Positions 12,171-23,089 of a DNA stretch of 64,000 nucleotides are shown here, in pieces; position 1 is the first letter of the stretch, and each line of letters begins with the position of its first letter. The notes below the pieces were generated by a model. It was not told the origin of the DNA. It saw only the letters and a list, made by a program, of their open reading frames with translations, and did no database searches. The translations under genes and the position numbers were made by a program. This DNA comes from Epiperipatus broadwayi (Eukaryota > Onychophora > Udeonychophora > Euonychophora > Peripatidae), in contig JAQFVV010006653.1 in the NCBI GenBank assembly GCA_028023455.1, positions 188,001-252,000 of the forward strand, given 5' to 3'.

Positions 12171-12511
12171 ACCAATAAACATCACATGATTACCATTTCT
12201 TATGCTTGCTTATAACTGTTATTAAAACAGACAAAACTCACTACCTGTATTGCCACACCCAGCAAGCTAGAGTAATCAATGGATCTAGTGCCTACTCATC
12301 CATTATCCCCAGACTAGTTTCTGGCTTATGGCCTTCATCAGTGTGAGATCCAAGGCTCCTCACTGACGTAGGCCACAAGCCAGAAACTAGTCTGGGAATA
12401 TTGGATGAGTAGGCATTAGATGGGGATTTTATGCACAAGCCTTCTGGCATCCATTGATTACTCTAGCTTGCTGAGTGTGGCAATACGTATAGTGAGTTTT
12501 GCCTGTTTTAA
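12171..12511. mobile_element. Family B foldback copy with 14-bp target duplication
   Basis: TAAATTAATTCTAA flanks the element at 12157-12170 and 12512-12525 without mismatch. The left part is an inverted copy of the right part around a centre near 12350. The right arm, on the plus strand, carries the family B hammerhead-like motif at 12357-12398. The left arm carries a diverged copy on the minus strand near 12310-12345. The foldback form suggests that a 5' segment was inverted during integration. Confidence 0.85.
12357..12398 (+). ncRNA. Hammerhead-like motif, family B, damaged core
   Basis: The order is TCCTCA, CTGACGT, hairpin GGC/GCC, GAAAC, TA, GTC, TGGGAA. The last base of the first core box is T instead of the required A. 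The stem I partner has one change relative to the 4631 copy. It is probably inactive but shows the same architecture. Confidence 0.4.
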
Positions 12512-12887
12512 TAAATTAATTCTAATTATAGAAATAATTAACTTTGTCAATATAGAAATTTTTTAAAATAATTTTTACATTGGAATGTCTCTTTCAATAT
12601 GGTTCAAAATACCTAAAATGTCTATAATATAGAATTAATCGTTATTTCTCAAAACACTTGGTGCAAGTAATATGTAAGATGCTGATGAAATAGTCAATAT
12701 GATTTCTAAACACAAATTTAAACCAAATAGAATTAATTATTTGTAACAAGTTATAATTTCAGAATTTAAACCCAGTTTTAAAAATTGATCAACTATATGT
12801 TTAAAAGAAAATAAGAATTGAGAATTGTTTTATTTAAAAAAAAGATCAATATAATGAAAATAATAAATGCAAATAGATTAACTTGGA

Positions 12888-13135
12888 TCGCTAGCTGAAA
12901 ATTAAAATACAAAATGTCAATCGCCCCCTCCCCCGCCAACCGCTATGTTTTTTCAGTAATGATACCTTGTGAATAAAGATAAAGTTTGAATTTAATGACA
13001 CAGAAAAGAGGTCACCTCTTGTCCATGCCATTAAATTCAGACTTTATTTTTATTCACAAGGTATCATTACTGAAAAAACATAGCGGTTGGGGGGAGGGGG
13101 CGATTGACATTTTGTATTTTAATTTTCAGCTAGCG
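12888..13135. mobile_element. Long palindrome (foldback, MITE-like)
   Basis: Two arms of about 110 bp, starting ATCGCTAGCTGAAAATTAAAATAC and its mirror, are almost identical. The spacer is only some 20-25 bases (about 13000-13022). Each arm contains a C-rich/G-rich tract. Near identity of the arms implies either recent origin or gene conversion between arms. The transcript would form a very long hairpin. No transposase and no certain target duplication were seen. The ORF at 12986-13216 is a by-product. Confidence 0.8.
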
Positions 13136-13351
13136 ATATGCACTGAGTCTATACTACAAAATATATATTTTACTCCTACAAATGCCATAAAAACAATAAT
13201 CCAAAAAGATTTATGATAGACCTTGATAGATCATTTATATAATAATACTTCTAAATTTGTATGCAAATTACTTCAAATTTTTTTTAAGTTGTGGTAAATT
13301 TATTATAATTTTATCATTCAAATTTATTGATATATTTAAAATATAGATTTG

Positions 13352-13880
13352 AATTCGGACTTTTAAGTAACCTTCAACTATCCACATGACCACACACATG
13401 TAGAAAAGATACATAATCATCAATATACGTATTTAACCACTACTCATCAGTTGGTCTAGATTATCATCTCCTACACATATATGTAATCATTGTTCAGTAT
13501 ATATATTAAGATAGCAAATGTTTATACTTTAAAGGACAGGCTTCAATCTATTCCAATCTTTAACTCTTCAGCCATCCATACCATCGAAAATCTGATGATA
13601 TAATGCCTGAATCCCATGCTGATGCTAATATTGTTGTCATGCCCATGTTGACCTCAAGTCACTCTGACCCCTCGTGTATAGGACAGTATCCATTTAAATA
13701 TATAGAAGAGGGATGGGCAGAATGCAGGCTTAATGTGTAGCTGGAGCTTAATTGTAAATATAAGGGATTTGAACTTGGACTTTCAAGCAACCTTCAACTA
13801 TCCACATTATCTCATACTACTGATACATATGACTACACACATGTAGAAAAGATAAATAATCACCAATATACGTATTTAAA
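13352..13880 (-). mobile_element. Family E element: head-to-tail copy with two hammerhead junctions
   Basis: In minus orientation the sequence begins just upstream of a cleavage-site-like TACGTATATTGG (near 13870). It runs through a full unit of about 430 bp to a second, complete motif (13415-13465) and then restarts the same unit to 13352. The two ATTTGAA-C-TTCAAGCAACCTTCAACTATCCAC blocks at 13352 and 13770 show the direct repeat. Such head-to-tail joining at a self-cleaving site is expected for retrozyme-like or Penelope-like elements. There is no ORF. Confidence 0.75.
13415..13465 (-). ncRNA. Family E hammerhead motif, degenerate stem II
   Basis: CTGATGA is intact and the ACCAA box is in place. 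Stem II has decayed (GTAGTGGTTAAATAC in place of a closed hairpin followed by GAAA). The cleavage-site region TACGTATATTG remains. Probably inactive. Confidence 0.45.
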
Positions 13881-13886
13881 AGTATA

Positions 13887-14560
13887 AATTAGATGATTGT
13901 GGCTTTTTAAAACATAACTGAATTATATGATTTTATTTATCATATATATTCTATAAATATTATTAAAAAATATTTAACAAGTAAATTAAATAAGTAAATT
14001 TACAATAAAATGTATAATACATTAAGATTTCACAGATAACAATATTTTTTTAATGTCAAATACTGTAAAATAAACAAAGATTGACATATGGGTCTTTCTA
14101 CATAACTCAGATATGTAAGTTAATATTATCAAAATGTAAAGATTCTTTCTTAAGTACTAGTACTTTTAAAAATATTAAGATTTACTCTAGAAATCTTGAT
14201 AATGTTTTTATTTATGATCTGAAAAAATATTGACTTGCTTTTATACAAATTAAATCATTTAAATAATGTAAATTGAACTAGTAACAAAGAGCAAAATAAA
14301 ATCATTAAATTGTTTAATTTGCAAATATTCTAATGACCATTTAAACTTCTAGTCATTTGTGAAACCCATTCAATAAAGAAAATGTATTTATTTTAAATTA
14401 TGTATATGAATAATAAATAAAATGGTAAGCTTTAATCTTTTCTTCATCATAATAAAAAGCCTTGAAGTTACATTGAATTTATACACACATTAGAAACATG
14501 AACTGGAGTTGGAAGTCTCTGAGTTTATTACTCACCATCCAGAAAGTTGTGTTGTGACCA
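13887..14560. other. No feature seen
   Basis: A/T-rich sequence without ORFs or shared repeats. Confidence 0.45.
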
Positions 14561-14569
14561 GGTTTCTCC

Positions 14570-14898
14570 ATGCAGTCTTTCTGGAGCCAGAAGTTGGTCT
14601 CTGCTCCTGAACTTCTTCATGAAGGGCTGATATTGGTCAGTTTGAACATCATCATGCACCTTGTGAGCCAAATTGAGAAAATGATAAAAATGGACATTCT
14701 AATGACTGCAAAAATGCCACTTTTGAATGCTCTTGAAAGCGATAGCATGTTTGTACTGTTAGGAGAAACATTGGCCACTATCCTAGCCTGCAGCTGACTA
14801 AGAAAGGGACAATGGGAGGAAAGATGTTTTAGGGTTTCATCGCTGGTCTTGCATAGGCTGCACAGCAGCTTCAGCTTCTGAAAACCTCTCCTCCACAC
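14570..14898 (-). pseudogene. LINE C-terminal fragment with CCHC-type motif
   Basis: The open frame of 93 codons reads RRGFQKLKLLCSLC, then ETLKHL and HCPF. This is the C-x2-C ... H-x4-C layout found near the C-terminus of many non-LTR retrotransposon proteins, where ETL-H followed by CP is typical. The domain is thought to help nucleic-acid binding during target-primed reverse transcription. After it come about 50 residues ending in a hydrophobic, Ser/Ile-rich stretch. Upstream reverse transcriptase motifs are not present, so this is a 5'-truncated copy. The region is visibly GC-richer than its surroundings. LINE clade is not assignable from this piece. Confidence 0.6.
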
Positions 14899-14899
14899 T

Positions 14900-15488
14900 A
14901 GTAGTCCTAAAATTGGTAAAATACAAAATATAGGATTATTTTCTCAAGAAATAGAAGCCAAACTCAATACATTATAATTAAATTTAATCAAAAATTGTAC
15001 AACACAAATGAAAATAAAAATAATAATAAATGAATATTTATGTCTTTTCTTAATAATAATCAATTTAAATTTATTAAAAATATATTTGATGACCTATACC
15101 AAGGGTGGATAAATTTTATGCCTATAAGAGACACATGTTAAAACTGCAATCGAGCCACAATTAAATTTTTAAAGTATTAAATAGAAGCAAATATTTGACT
15201 TATAATTTTCAGTTAAGTTTGAACAATCTAATATATTTACAAGAAATAGCAACAATAAAAGTATTGAAGTTGATGACGTAAACAATCATTATTAAATTGT
15301 CATAGCAAAAGAATAACGTATGTGTGATTTCAAAATAAAATGTAAATAAATCATGATTGTATTTCAAAAGTTTTGTGAGAGATACATTGACCAACTAGAG
15401 AGTCATATGTGACTCATGAGCACAGTTTGGTCATATTTGAGCACTATATATTTTATTTTACATATGGGCAATTGTAATAAAATAATCA
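14900..15488. other. No feature seen
   Basis: A/T-rich sequence between a LINE fragment and a DNA transposon. No ORF with recognisable content. Confidence 0.45.
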
Positions 15489-15496
15489 AAATTTTT

Positions 15497-17170
15497 GGTA
15501 AAAGCCTGAAATTCGGGCAAAGCCGCTTGGAGCGTTGATGCTAGACAAAATCAATGAAATATAATGTTACCGGGCCGCCACAACTTTTATCTTTTTTTAT
15601 ACAACAAGGTGTTTTTTTTCTTTCTAATATTGATTAAATTAATAATTTTTATTTCATTTAGAACATGATCTCTTTATTATTAAACAAATTTTGATATTCA
15701 TTTTCGTTACTTTTGTGGGTTTTTTGTTTTTTCAACAAATTTTGCTTATTGTATTTTTTTCTTTTTATCATTTTAAAACTTTGGACTATTTCACGACGTC
15801 AAAAAAATTTGTTTGAATCCCACTGCCGAAAAAATAGAATACAATTATTTGCAACTTGTTTAGAACTTAATTCTACCTTTCTTTTATTTATTTTTTTTTG
15901 TCTTGACTAAATCGTTTTTCTTATTATTATTATTAATTTTACTTTTTTTTTTAAACACAGCTTGTTATCACTTTGATTTAGATTATGTTTGAATTACCCC
16001 TTTTTTTTTTTTTGGCTACTACAAGAAACAGCTTTTTGAGTGGGGGAGGGGGAGGAATTCTTACTGTTTATTATTAACAAAAAGGCAACAAAAATAGTCA
16101 ATTATTTTAACAGTGCTGAAAAAAGAGAATCAACTTTGGGACTTGTTTCGAATTTTGATTTCTTTTTGGCTGACATAATTGTTTTTCTTAATATTAAATC
16201 CAAATTTACTTTTGTGTTTTTGCCGATTAAAAAATTGTTTTCAAACACCCACCCACACTCGGAAAAAGAATTGTAACCAAAAGTCAAGAATTTAACCTTT
16301 TTTTTTGAAACAACTTTTTCTCACTTTTTACTTTGATTTTTATTTCGTTTGAATTACCTTTTTTTTTTTTTAGCCTTCTACAATAAACTGCTTTTGGGGG
16401 TGGGGTATATTTCGTAATTTGTTATTCTTAACAAAAAGTCAACCAAAGTCATCATTTATTTTAACCCCGCTGCAAAAAATTGAATCCAAATACTTGTCAA
16501 TTTCTAATGAAATAAAAAAAAAAAAGGACACAAACTTTGGACTTTTTAAAATTATTTATTCGATTTTATTGCTGTAATAAAAAGTGGACATTACGTGTGC
16601 CTGACAAAATAAAAAAAACACACACAATCTCACACACTTTCTGTACTCGGCAATTTATCTGAAGAAAAGTTTCAAAATTGCATGTTTGTCTCAGATCTTT
16701 TAGTGGTCTCGAATATTTTCCCCACCACGCTGAAATGTGACTTAGCGCGTGAGCTTTGTCGAAGCCTGTTCGAACATACACTTTGTCAATTTTTTACATA
16801 TTAACCTTTTTTTCGGGAAGGGTGGGGACCATATGACAATTATTAATAATTAACAACATTTTTAAAATTGAAATGACATTACTCTATTACGGAGATTTGA
16901 AAAAGTCGTACCACCTTGAAATTTAAACACCCTCAAGCGATATGGTAATCAGCTATGAAAAGAACGAATGCGCTCAAATAGCTTTGAAGCACAAAACAGG
17001 CCGTAATATTTTTGTGCAATGTCATGTAATGCAGCCTAGCTCAATGGGTTAATACAATACGTAAATGTTGTATTAGCCTGTAAGGCCACGGCCACCGAAA
17101 TGGCATTTTTATGTGTTTTGACACATAAACAATGCCCCAAGTGGCCGTGCCCGGATTTCAGGCTTTTACC
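15497..17170. mobile_element. Non-autonomous DNA transposon, 8-bp target duplication
   Basis: Both ends begin GGTAAAAGCCTGAAAT when read inward, and the terminal inverted repeat continues with mismatches for about 38 bp (CGGGCA, GCC, CTTGG blocks). AAATTTTT flanks it at 15489-15496 and 17171-17178, an exact 8-bp duplication. Eight-base duplications occur in the hAT, P and Merlin superfamilies. The GGT start is not the usual CAG of hAT, so the superfamily is open. The interior is very T-rich and has no recognisable transposase. It contains diverged repeats at about 15790, 16090 and 16440, and a pair of roughly 90-bp repeats at 15955 and 16310. A minus-strand ORF at 16566-16781 has no motif I know. 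Confidence 0.8.
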
Positions 17171-17178
17171 AAATTTTT

Positions 17179-18130
17179 TAAATGTAATTTTAAAGAGCAA
17201 AAAAAGCTATATAATTTATTAGATTATATGTAAATGCAGTAAATTATACATAAACAAATCAAAATATTGTATGGAAAAATAATTTAAAAAATACCAGCTA
17301 CTTTATAAAGGTACAAAACCTACATTAAAAATAATTATTCAGCTATTATATCAATTTTTTTAAAAACATAAACAATAGTGAAATGTAAAATTTAATAAAT
17401 CATGAAAGTAGAAAGGTTATGAATACAATTCTGATGAAGATTGTATAATAAATAGATAATGTGCTAATATAGAAAAAACACGGTGCTTAGGAAATCGTGT
17501 GACATTTATCTGTTTTCTATTCAAATAAGTTCACTTTATAAGTAGTATAATTTAAATAATAGAATGCACTTCTGTTCAAAAATATTATTTGTTTAAATTT
17601 ATTTTTTATCATTAGCATTATTTTACATAATTATGTATATACATAATTTAAGAAATGTTTATTAATAAATATATATAAAATAAAAATATTTAAATTGCAG
17701 TGAAATGTAAAACCTGTATTTCACAAATGGGTGTCAATAATTAGTAATAATTACAATATAGCATTAAAATTTAAAATGTCTAAGCCTGCCTTTCAATGCA
17801 ATATGTCTAGATCAAAGATAGCCATAATTTTATGAGTTATATGAACACACTTGATCATCAAAAAATAAGTTGAGTGGAAGCAATTAAAATATAATAGATT
17901 AATAATGGGAAAATTCAATATTTATTATGGAATAGAGCAAATAAGAAAGTCATACTGGATTTAAAGTGGAGAATAATTCTTCAACAAATAAATAAAAAAA
18001 ACCTTATACTTCAACAAATTTACTAAAAGCCAAATAATATTGCTAAGATATTTGTGAAAATTGGATACTATAAAACAATTTGTTATTGGAGAATAAAGAA
18101 TTTGCTTTTATTTATTTTTATAAGTGCTAA
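17179..18130. other. No feature seen
   Basis: A/T-rich sequence, no gene or repeat recognised. Confidence 0.45.
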
Positions 18131-18164
18131 ATGAATACAGCACTGCGATTCTGGCAGTGGTCTA

Positions 18165-18472
18165 ACAAAAACATGCTTTATTACTCAGGAGTTCATAGGA
18201 AGTTTGAGGGTTCTTGGGATCACCTGATTCTAAGTCGGAATGCTTTACCAATTGTGCCAATGGAGCATTGCTTTATTACATGGGAGTTCATAAGAAGTTT
18301 GAGTGATCTTGGAATCACCCAATTTCAAGTCACATGCTCTACCAATTGTGCCAATAGAATGAAAAAAAGTGTATGACTTTATTGCTCTGGAGTTCATAAG
18401 AAGTTTAAGTATCAAAATCAATCCTGAAACCTCCAGATCCTAAATCAGATGCTCTACCAACTTTTGCATGGA
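18165..18472 (-). repeat. Three tandem tRNA-like (SINE-like) units
   Basis: Three units of roughly 100 bp are arranged head to tail (about 18165-18265, 18266-18362 and 18363-18472). On the minus strand each has an A-box-like TTGGTAGAGCAT block, then an anticodon-arm-like GTGACTTGAAAT or CTGATTTAGGAT stretch. After about 35 bases comes the common ACTTCTTATGAACTCC block. The layout suggests a tRNA-derived SINE head amplified in tandem. The B box is poor, so transcription by RNA polymerase III is doubtful. Confidence 0.5.
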
Positions 18473-18757
18473 TTATTGACAGTAGCTCTAAGGCACTGAT
18501 AAAGATTAATTTTGAAAATGGAAAAATGCTGCATAAGGTTTTTTCAATTTTTTTATATGGTATGGCAGTCATAAAATGCTGTATCATGCAGTGATGATTA
18601 AAGGCAACATCTCACCAGATTTATTTACATATATATATATTAAATAATGTAAACAATGGGATTATTGACATATATTAATCTTGTTATTTTATTTGTCCTA
18701 TATTTTGTATCATAAAAGTGTGATATTTAATAATAAGTTCAGTATATATTTAAAATA

Positions 18758-19250
18758 GGGAGTGTACCAATATTTCTAACAAGCATTTATTGATAAATGC
18801 TGAAGACAAAGCTTATAAAGTCTCTATAATTATTTCCATCCTCAGACTGATTGGTCTTGAGCTTTTGGCTCATGTCAGTGAGTATCTGGAACATTCAGAC
18901 ACCAGATCTAAAATACCACCTCAAAACCCAGCACTTAACTAATGTTTAACTATTAAGTAGAAAATATGCAATTTTTAGACATGTAAATGTCTTACAATCC
19001 AGCTATCTAACTTGAAATGCTGTATGAGATGGAACCAAATTCAGATCTACCATATATTAATAGCCTTAGCTATATAACATCACCAAAGCCTCAAAGGTAA
19101 AATTATAATAATCAATAAAGCAAGTCATATATCAGTGCGACTTTGCATTTTAAGCTTGTATTACAGAAATATAATATAGGGAGCATACCAATAGCTCTAA
19201 CGAGCTTGTATTGAGAAGTGCCAAAGAGAAAGCCTATAAAATCTCAGTAT
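18758..19250. repeat. Direct repeat pair about 75 bp long, 420 bp apart
   Basis: 18758-18830 and 19178-19250 share ATAGGGAG, TACCAATA, TCTAAC-AGC, TTATTGA-AA-TGC, AAAG and TATAAA-TCTC blocks in the same order. The interval between them has no ORF. They could be ends of a decayed element or an old tandem duplication. Confidence 0.4.
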
Positions 19251-20340
19251 ATATTTAATATTCTCATTTTATTTTATTTTATAGAGTATGTGTATATTGT
19301 ACCCTTTATCATAGGTACAGATAGTTAGGTAGAGTTGGAAAAGTAGTAATATTAAAATAATTAAATTTAGGTTATTTTTAGCATATAATTTTGATATTAT
19401 AGTTAGTAGGGTTCAAACTCAGTAAATAGTAGCCTATAAGGATATATTAAATAGTTTGAACTCATTTTAAGATGAATTAAATATAAAGTGATACAATAAG
19501 TTGTTTAAAAGATATTAATTTATTATATTTAAAAATATACTATACTGGTAGAATAGTTTCATTGTAATGATAAATATTTTATATGTTTATGGTAATTATT
19601 TTTGTTTAAAATATTTAAAATGATAAGTTAATTTAATATTAGTTTAAAAGGTGCTGAAAGTATCACATGATTAGGTGATTGTATGAATGTATGTGCTTTC
19701 AAAAAGTTAGGAAAAGAAAACTTTAATTTTAGCTTATTAACAAAAATTTGATACATAATAAAGTGTAGCAAATATTCAGTCTAGAGATAATATTAAAAAA
19801 GTAATGAATAAAATTATTATTATTTTATTTAAGTGTAATATATTAAGTCAATTTTAGGTTATTAAAATATTAAAAATTGTTTTAATAAAGATATTTAATT
19901 TTTTAGATAAAAATTTGATATTTAAGATATTAAATAATTTGATAATATTTAATATTGATGACTCCATAGTTTTAAAACTTAATTTTAAAAATATTTGATG
20001 TAGCTATGTAAATTAGATTTGTACAAGCAGTATTGACTAATGAAATCATTGAATTAAAACCAGTATAAAAAGAAATGTTGAGGCCAGTCTAGACAGATTT
20101 TTCATAGATTTTATATAGATTCTCATATACATATTCAGAATAAGACAGTGAGTTAAATTTTAAAGTGAATTTAGTTTGAAATTTATAACTATATTTTTTA
20201 TTGTGACAGTAGTAATTTCTTTTAAATTATTATTTTACTTAAAAGTGTTTTTTTGAAAATATAATTGGAATAACTACTTAAATAATGAATCACTAAACAC
20301 CAAAGTTCCCTGTCAGTTTGTCTACTTGAAATTTAATTTA
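19251..20340. other. No feature seen
   Basis: A/T-rich sequence without recognisable coding or repeat content. Confidence 0.45.
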
Positions 20341-20341
20341 G

Positions 20342-20668
20342 GACCTCAATGATTCTGTGGAACATGATAGTGGCTACTTAAATATTGGGGAAATAAATAT
20401 TAAATATCAAGAAAAATACTGCAACAAAACCAGAAAGGATTTACCTAAGAACTTTGTAATTTTTATAAATAGTATATTTGGAATGAGTGACCATTTATTT
20501 GAAATGACTTTATCATATTGCAATACAGCTAATTTATTAAAGTTAAGTGAGAGTAATGGGATATTCATTAAAAATCTTTGTTGTAATATCAAATTTGAAA
20601 GAAAGAAAAGGAAATTAAGGTTCAGCATCTATGTTTTAAAACTGAACTTAAAATGTTTTATGATATGA
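20342..20668 (+). CDS. Candidate 3' exon, product unrecognised
   Basis: An acceptor-like TTTAATTTAG ends at 20341, directly before an open stretch of 108 codons that runs to TGA at 20666-20668. The TAG of the acceptor is also the in-frame stop upstream, so the open frame starts exactly at the splice site. The translation starts DLNDSVEHDSGYLNIGEIN, with mixed composition. Further on it has a hydrophobic FVIFINSIFG segment, two cysteines near residue 90, and a basic run. The last 25 residues are low-complexity and could be read-through of A/T-rich DNA. I recognise no family. An internal methionine at 20357 would allow a 103-codon ORF. It may equally be a chance ORF or part of an unknown transposon. 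Confidence 0.25.
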   Translation, partial: DLNDSVEHDSGYLNIGEINIKYQEKYCNKTRKDLPKNFVIFINSIFGMSDHLFEMTLSYCNTANLLKLSESNGIFIKNLCCNIKFERKKRKLRFSIYVLKLNLKCFMI

Positions 20669-22860
20669 TGAATGTCTGTTTTATTATAATTGATAGTAAT
20701 AACTCACATTTGATTTGTTTTTAAAAAAAGCAAAATGGACTTAGTTTTTAAGAACAACATATTTAAAGACAAATTGAAGATGACTCTTGAATGTCTTTTA
20801 TACATTTAAAAGGATTATATTTTAATATAATTTATCTGAAAATAATGAATTCTAATTTTTTAAAAATTAAAAATATTATCAGTTAATAAATGTTGGAATG
20901 ATATAGTTGTTTTTACCTGGAAAAGAAAAATATGTAGTGAAAAGATATATGTTTTAAAAGGATAAAAAATATCGTAAATTTATAAAGAAAGAAATATTTA
21001 TTTTAATTCATAAATCTCATGTCTGCTGATGAATGTATTAAATAAATAATTTATATTATATAATGTTTGCTACTAATATTTTTGACAGATGGAAAATGCA
21101 AATATTACTTATATTTACTGCAATCTATCTACTCTACACAACAGCCAAAAATGTAATGAAATATTTCATATAAAATGGATTTTGAATTATTATTCCACAA
21201 AGATTTTCAATGCCTGGATAAAAAGTTTCAGAAAGGACTGAAATAAACTTTTCATCTTACAGGATGTTAATGTTTTCCATGGATTTTGTTAGATTTTTAC
21301 TTGATTTTAATATTATTATTTGTACATTTCTTCATATGCGCCAAGATAAAAATATAATTGTGCACAATGCTGTTCAACTGTAACTAGGCAATGGTGCAAG
21401 ATTCTATACAAGCAAATTTTTGACAGCAATTCAACATATGAGCAGCAGGAAGTGAAAAAAATGTTTTTGTAACTTTTTTTTTTTTTAGTGTTAAGCCTAA
21501 CATTAGTATTTTTATTTATTTTAAAATTAACTTGTGTTAGAATATTTAAAATTTAATCTTAAGTTAAATTAATTTTATTATTATGTTTAAAAAAAAAAAA
21601 GAAATGGGTATTCAGAGGGTAATTTTCTCAACAAGGCAAATTTCAATCGTAATTGTTTTTTTTTTTAATGTATGGTTTAAAAGTGGGTCACCGTGAATGG
21701 TCTTATAATTATCGTGTGTATTTTATGAAAGAAATGATAAATGCAGATGAATGTTTGAAAACATCCAAGGATATTTTAAATATTTATTTTCATGTGATTG
21801 CTTGAATATGTGTACATTATATAACATCATTAAATTATTAATATGATATTTTTATAAATATTATCTGTTGAAATACAGAAAAAGACAATATTGATCTCTA
21901 AATTATATCATAATAAATAAATAAAATGTATAGTACTGATGTATGTTTATTAAGATCATTTGTGCATGAAAACTTTTAAAAAAACATCTTGAAATGAAGT
22001 TAGATCTTTGTTGTTTCTTTAGTATTATGTTTTGGAAGTTATTTTAGAATGCTGTTTGTATATTTTATGATGTTGAATGAGTTATTCAATGTGGAAGATA
22101 TAGGATGGTGGTCAGGAGAGTAATAATATTTAAATGAAATCCTAGGCATTAGGGATATGTTGAAAGCCATTGTATGTGAATTATATTTCCATATTTTAAA
22201 GTTATTAAAATATACAAATAATGTAGAGTTGTATATCTCTTTCCATGGACAGTTGCATTTTCTTATCGTCAATAAGTGCTATAATAGAGTCATGACTCAA
22301 ATCTTAGGTGCCTGATGAATACGGACCTACCCTTATGATTTGCACTGTATCCATGAAGACATTATTTTACTTTTTTGAGTCATTCTTGTTATTATTCCAT
22401 ACCCTGTACTTTAATCGCTATCTATCACCACAGGTATCATTGTTAAAGATAGTTTTATAAGTTAGTAAAGTAATGACTAACCTGTTTGAAGTAGATAATT
22501 TTGTGAGAGGGCAAGATGTAATATATAGAAATTTCTTTCGCAGATGATGTTGCGATATTTGATGATTGTCATATTATATAACTTAAGAGAGGAATAATTG
22601 ATACTCATACAAATAATAGAGATCACTTAGTCCAAACAAATGCATATACAAATTGGAATGAAAGTGTGAATAGTGAAATGATTTTGAATGATATAATGAA
22701 TGTAAAAGTATAAAACAAAAAGTAATACAAATTTCAAGCAATATACTTTATGGATAGTTGTATTTTCATATTGGACTATTTTCATCATCTAATATGTGTG
22801 TTGAATGTCTTTAGAAAAATTCAATTTTTTATTTAAACTATTCCAAATACATTCATCTGT
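20669..22860. other. A/T-rich DNA, no gene seen
   Basis: Long poly-T and poly-A runs (for example near 21475 and 21590). I find no supported ORF, RNA gene or shared repeat. The minus-strand ORF 22039-22272 has no recognisable domain. Confidence 0.45.
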
Positions 22861-22864
22861 TAGT

Positions 22865-23085
22865 AATATCAAAGCAAACAGGTTAGTATATGCATTAACT
22901 GTTAGTAATATCAGGTTAGTATATGCACAATGTTTCGAGAGATATTATTCTCCCCTCTTCTTCAGGTGTTGCTAGCCTGACTAGTGACACTACTATCATG
23001 GGATTCAAACCTGGTTCCTTAGATTCTTGATTATTGAATTTTAAGATAACACTCTAACCAACTGAGCTATCCTGCCAAAGGAAAC
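22865..23085 (-). repeat. tRNA-headed SINE with CTGAAGAAG/CGAAAC body
   Basis: On the minus strand the head (about 23080-22985) has a near-perfect A box TAGCTCAGTTGG and B box GGTTTGAATCC. The body follows with CCTGAAGAAG, a hairpin (AGAGGGGAGA against ATCTCTC) and CGAAACATTG. The tail consists of two copies of a unit of about 30 bases containing GCATATACTAACCTG and GATATTACTAACAG. RNA polymerase III boxes and the repeated tail mark it as a SINE. The hairpin followed by GAAAC echoes the modules of families A and B. Confidence 0.65.
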
Positions 23086-23089
23086 AGTC

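Noticed and set aside
12986-13216. Plus-strand 76-codon ORF
   Set aside because: It crosses the centre and right arm of the long palindrome and has no protein-like features.
13333-13886. TATTTAAAA-type sequences on both sides of the 13352-13880 element as a target-site duplication
   Set aside because: The right-hand copy overlaps the element's own cleavage-site sequence and the match is low-complexity, so it cannot be counted as a duplication.
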